Shown here in pieces: positions 61,722 through 64,000 of a DNA stretch of 64,000 nt. The notes beneath the pieces are model-generated. The model was not told the DNA's origin, did no database searches, and worked only from the letters and a program-made list of their open reading frames with translations. This DNA comes from Roseateles sp. XES5 (GTDB taxonomy: Bacteria; Pseudomonadota; Alphaproteobacteria; Rhizobiales; Rhizobiaceae), in assembly GCF_020535545.1 (NCBI RefSeq), contig NZ_CP084752.1, positions 1,285,501 to 1,349,500 of the forward strand, in the 5' to 3' direction. The position numbers and the translations under genes are program-made. Numbering within the stretch: the stretch's first letter is position 1; each line of letters opens with the position of its first letter.

Positions 61722-63425
61722 ATGTCGGTCACTGAGACGCACCCTTCCACGCAGCCGTCCGGCCGTTTCTGGACCGCCTCCTATCCCGAGGGCATGGCCA
61801 GCGAGATCACACCGCTCGGCCATCCGTCCATCGGCGCGCTGGTGGAAAGCAGCTGCGCCCAGTTCGCCGACCGTCCCGCCTTCACCAGCATGGGCAAGAC
61901 GCTGACCTTTCGCGATTTCGACGCCGCCTCGCGCGCCCTGGCCGCCTACTTCCAGAGCCTGGGCCTGGAGCGCGGCGACCGCGTGGCCCTGATGATGCCC
62001 AATGTGATGCAGTACCCGGTGGCCGTGGCCGCCGTCCTGCGCGCCGGCCTGGTGGTGGTGAACGTCAACCCGCTCTACACCCCGCGCGAGCTGGAGCACC
62101 AGCTCAAGGATGCCGGTGCCAAGGCCATCGTCATCCTGGAGAACTTCGCGGCTACGCTGCAGCAGTGCATTGCCAACACCCCGGTCAAGCATGTGCTGCT
62201 GGCCTCCATGGGCGAGATGCTGGGCTTCCCCAAGGGCCTGATCGTCAACTACGTGGTGCGCAAGGTGAAGAAGCTGGTGCCGGCCTTCGAGCTGCCCGGA
62301 CACATCGCCTTCAAGCAGGTGATGGCCGAGGGCGCGCGCGGCACCGTCAAGCCGACCGCCATCGTTCCCTCCGACACCGCCTTCCTGCAATATACCGGCG
62401 GCACGACGGGCGTTTCCAAGGGCGCGACGCTGACCCATTCCAACCTGCTCTCCAACATGGAGCAGATCAAGCTGTGGATCGAGCCGACCTTCCGCATCAA
62501 GAAGCGGCCGGACCAGCTCACCTTCGTGTGCGCGCTGCCGCTCTACCATATCTTCGCCTTGACGGTGAACGGGCTCGCCGGTATCGCGCTCGGCGGCCAC
62601 AACGTGCTGATCGCCAATCCGCGCGACATTCCGGCCTTCGTCAAGGAACTGGCAAAGATCCGTACCCACATCTTCCCGGGCCTCAACACGCTGTTCAACG
62701 CGCTGATGAACAATCCCGACTTCGCCAAGCTCGATTTCTCCGAGCTCGTGCTGACGCTCGGCGGCGGCATGGCGGTGCAGCAGGCCACGGCCGAGAAGTG
62801 GCTCAAGATCACCGGCTGCCCGGTGGTGGAAGGCTACGGGCTCTCCGAGACCTCGCCGGTGGCCACGGTGAACCGCGTGGACGTGCACGACTTCACCGGC
62901 TCCATCGGCCTGCCCGTGCCCAACACCGAGATCGCGATCCGCGACGACGATGGGCGCGACATGCCCCTGGGCGAGCGCGGTGAGATCTGCATCCGCGGCC
63001 CCCAGGTGATGGCCGGCTACTGGAACCGCCCGGATGAGACCGCCAAGGTCATGTACGAGGACGGCTTCTTCAAGAGCGGGGACATCGGCGTGATGGACGA
63101 GCAGGGCTACGTCCGCATCGTCGACCGCAAGAAGGACATGATCCTGGTCTCCGGCTTCAATGTGTACCCCAACGAGGTTGAGCAGGTGGTGAATCTCCAT
63201 CCGGGCGTGCTGGAGTGCGCCGCCGTGGGCGTGCCGGACGCGCGCTCGGGCGAGGCGGTCAAGCTCTATGTGGTCAAGAAGGACCCAGCCCTGGACGAGG
63301 CCCAGGTGCGCGCCTTCTGCGAGGCCAATCTGACCGGCTACAAGCGGCCCAAGATCGTGGAGTTCCGCACCGAGCTGCCCAAGACCCCGGTGGGCAAGAT
63401 CCTGCGCAAGGATCTCCGGGGCTGA
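61722..63425 (+). CDS. fadD: Long-chain fatty-acid--CoA ligase
   Basis: 567 residues. ATP-binding P-loop YTGGTTGVSKG (224-234), the family motif GYGLSETSP near 371 and the C-terminal RKKDMILVSGFNVYPNEVE motif, ending with catalytic Lys in PKTPVGKILRK. It activates fatty acids for the beta-oxidation genes, with an operator copy in front. GAGGAGG precedes the ATG. Codon use is uneven: the two ends resemble a Burkholderiales gene while the middle is rhizobial; see findings. Confidence 0.94.
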   Translation: MSVTETHPSTQPSGRFWTASYPEGMASEITPLGHPSIGALVESSCAQFADRPAFTSMGKTLTFRDFDAASRALAAYFQSLGLERGDRVALMMPNVMQYPVAVAAVLRAGLVVVNVNPLYTPRELEHQLKDAGAKAIVILENFAATLQQCIANTPVKHVLLASMGEMLGFPKGLIVNYVVRKVKKLVPAFELPGHIAFKQVMAEGARGTVKPTAIVPSDTAFLQYTGGTTGVSKGATLTHSNLLSNMEQIKLWIEPTFRIKKRPDQLTFVCALPLYHIFALTVNGLAGIALGGHNVLIANPRDIPAFVKELAKIRTHIFPGLNTLFNALMNNPDFAKLDFSELVLTLGGGMAVQQATAEKWLKITGCPVVEGYGLSETSPVATVNRVDVHDFTGSIGLPVPNTEIAIRDDDGRDMPLGERGEICIRGPQVMAGYWNRPDETAKVMYEDGFFKSGDIGVMDEQGYVRIVDRKKDMILVSGFNVYPNEVEQVVNLHPGVLECAAVGVPDARSGEAVKLYVVKKDPALDEAQVRAFCEANLTGYKRPKIVEFRTELPKTPVGKILRKDLRG

Positions 63426-63436
63426 ACGCAGCCCCG
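63417..63436 (+). terminator. Terminator overlapping the end of fadD
   Basis: CGGGGCTG-AACG-CAGCCCCG, a perfect 8-bp stem including the stop codon, followed by GTTAAACC and later a T-rich stretch. A good GC hairpin, though the T-run is not immediate. Confidence 0.6.
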
Positions 63437-63538
63437 GTTAAACCGATTTAATTTTTTCGCCATATGGCGTTTGCGGTCTTGATTTGGGCGTGCCAAAGCG
63501 ACTAGCTAGGGCATCGTCCAAAGCCAGGGAAGACGCCG

Positions 63539-64000
63539 ATGAACGCGCTTGTCGATAAGCTGAAATCCATCGTCCGCGATACCAACGCCACAGACATAAG
63601 GGGCGCCTTCGCGGCCGATCCCGCGCGGTTCTCCCGCTACAGCACCACATTCGACGATTTCCTCTTCGACTATTCCAAATGCGCGGTGAACGACGCCGTG
63701 CTCGACGCACTGGAAGCGCTGGCCAGGGACGCCGGCGTCGAGAAGAAGCGCGACGCCATGTTCGCCGGCGAGATCATCAACATCACGGAAGAGCGCGCGG
63801 TGCTGCACACGGCGCTACGCAATCGCGCCAACACGCCCGTCTTGGTCGACGGCAAGGACGTGATGCCCGACGTCAACGCCGTTCTCTCGGCGATGGGCGA
63901 CTTCGCCGAAAACATCCGCTCCGGCGCGCTGAAAGGCGCGACGGGCAAGGCGATCACCGACGTCGTCAATATCGGCATCGGCGGTTCGGATCTCGGCCCG
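63539..64000 (+). CDS. pgi: Glucose-6-phosphate isomerase, N-terminal part (cut by window edge)
   Basis: 154 residues are visible and the frame is still open. The start [14 protein letters not shown] is followed by [16 protein letters not shown], the opening of Pgi. [19 protein letters not shown] and the sugar-phosphate loop [13 protein letters not shown] identify the family. It interconverts glucose-6-phosphate and fructose-6-phosphate. About two thirds of the protein lies beyond the window. Confidence 0.94.
   Translation, partial: MNALVDKLKSIVRDTNATDIRGAFAADPARFSRYSTTFDDFLFDYSKCAVNDAVLDALEALARDAGVEKKRDAMFAGEIINITEERAVLHTALRNRANTPVLVDGKDVMPDVNAVLSAMGDFAENIRSGALKGATGKAITDVVNIGIGGSDLGP

Overview
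The window reads as chromosomal DNA of a Rhizobiaceae-type alphaproteobacterium (Shinella, Rhizobium, Agrobacterium or Ensifer group). The evidence is a PodJ-type polarity factor, a GcrA gene behind a dense GANTC cluster, a SAM-II riboswitch in front of metZ, a phoR-pstSCAB-phoU-phoB cluster, a two-domain dCTP deaminase, and GC-rich coding with strong third-position bias. No rRNA, CRISPR array, transposase or integrase is visible. Two tRNA genes are present: Gly(UCC) and Thr(CGU).

Layout. 1-2372: 5' part of podJ (minus strand, cut by the window edge). 2.9-9.4 kb: a beta-oxidation run (acyl-CoA dehydrogenase, small winged-helix-like protein, thiolase, Tat-exported small protein, FadB/FadJ-type fusion, methyltransferase) behind a palindromic operator. 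9.5-17.3 kb: a dispersed repeat, a VOC protein, a 58-residue secreted protein, a kinase/regulator/regulator-kinase operon, two divergent DMT exporters, an S24-type repressor and a lone solute-binding protein. 17.5-34.7 kb: a large catabolic locus, all on the minus strand except for a polyamine-type binding protein and with a tRNA-Gly in the middle. It holds a GH42 beta-galactosidase, a kinase/M23/PLP-enzyme fusion, an SDR, an amino-acid ABC permease and binding protein, a LacI regulator, a GH63-like glucosidase and a complete sugar ABC importer. Five copies of one palindrome (core AAACGTTT) sit before its three transcription units.

34.7-42.2 kb is housekeeping: dCTP deaminase, SAM-II riboswitch plus metZ, apaG, hslO, argF, argD and gcrA. 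42.2-46.0 kb is an accessory pair of lower apparent GC between the terminators of convergent gcrA and phoB: a lipoprotein and a 624-residue protein with SH3-like, transglycosylase-like, CHAP-like and SleB-type domains. It is flanked by the second copy of the 99-bp repeat. 46.1-53.9 kb is the phosphate regulon, followed by ppk2 (polyphosphate kinase). The last 9 kb hold a nitronate monooxygenase-like gene, tRNA-Thr, a 7TM-DISM diguanylate cyclase, an FMN reductase, an AI-2E family exporter, fadD and the start of pgi.

Main ideas. (1) The LacI-type regulon pairs an alpha-glucosidase and a beta-galactosidase with amino-acid uptake and a fused kinase/phospho-lyase-type enzyme. This fits catabolism of a glycosylated hydroxy-amino acid such as glucosyl-galactosyl-hydroxylysine; it is a hypothesis from gene content. 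(2) A second palindrome (half site TTGACGTTTAC) marks three scattered acyl-CoA-related units. Two of those genes show mosaic codon use. (3) The cell-wall hydrolase/lipoprotein pair looks like a recent cassette of unknown role.
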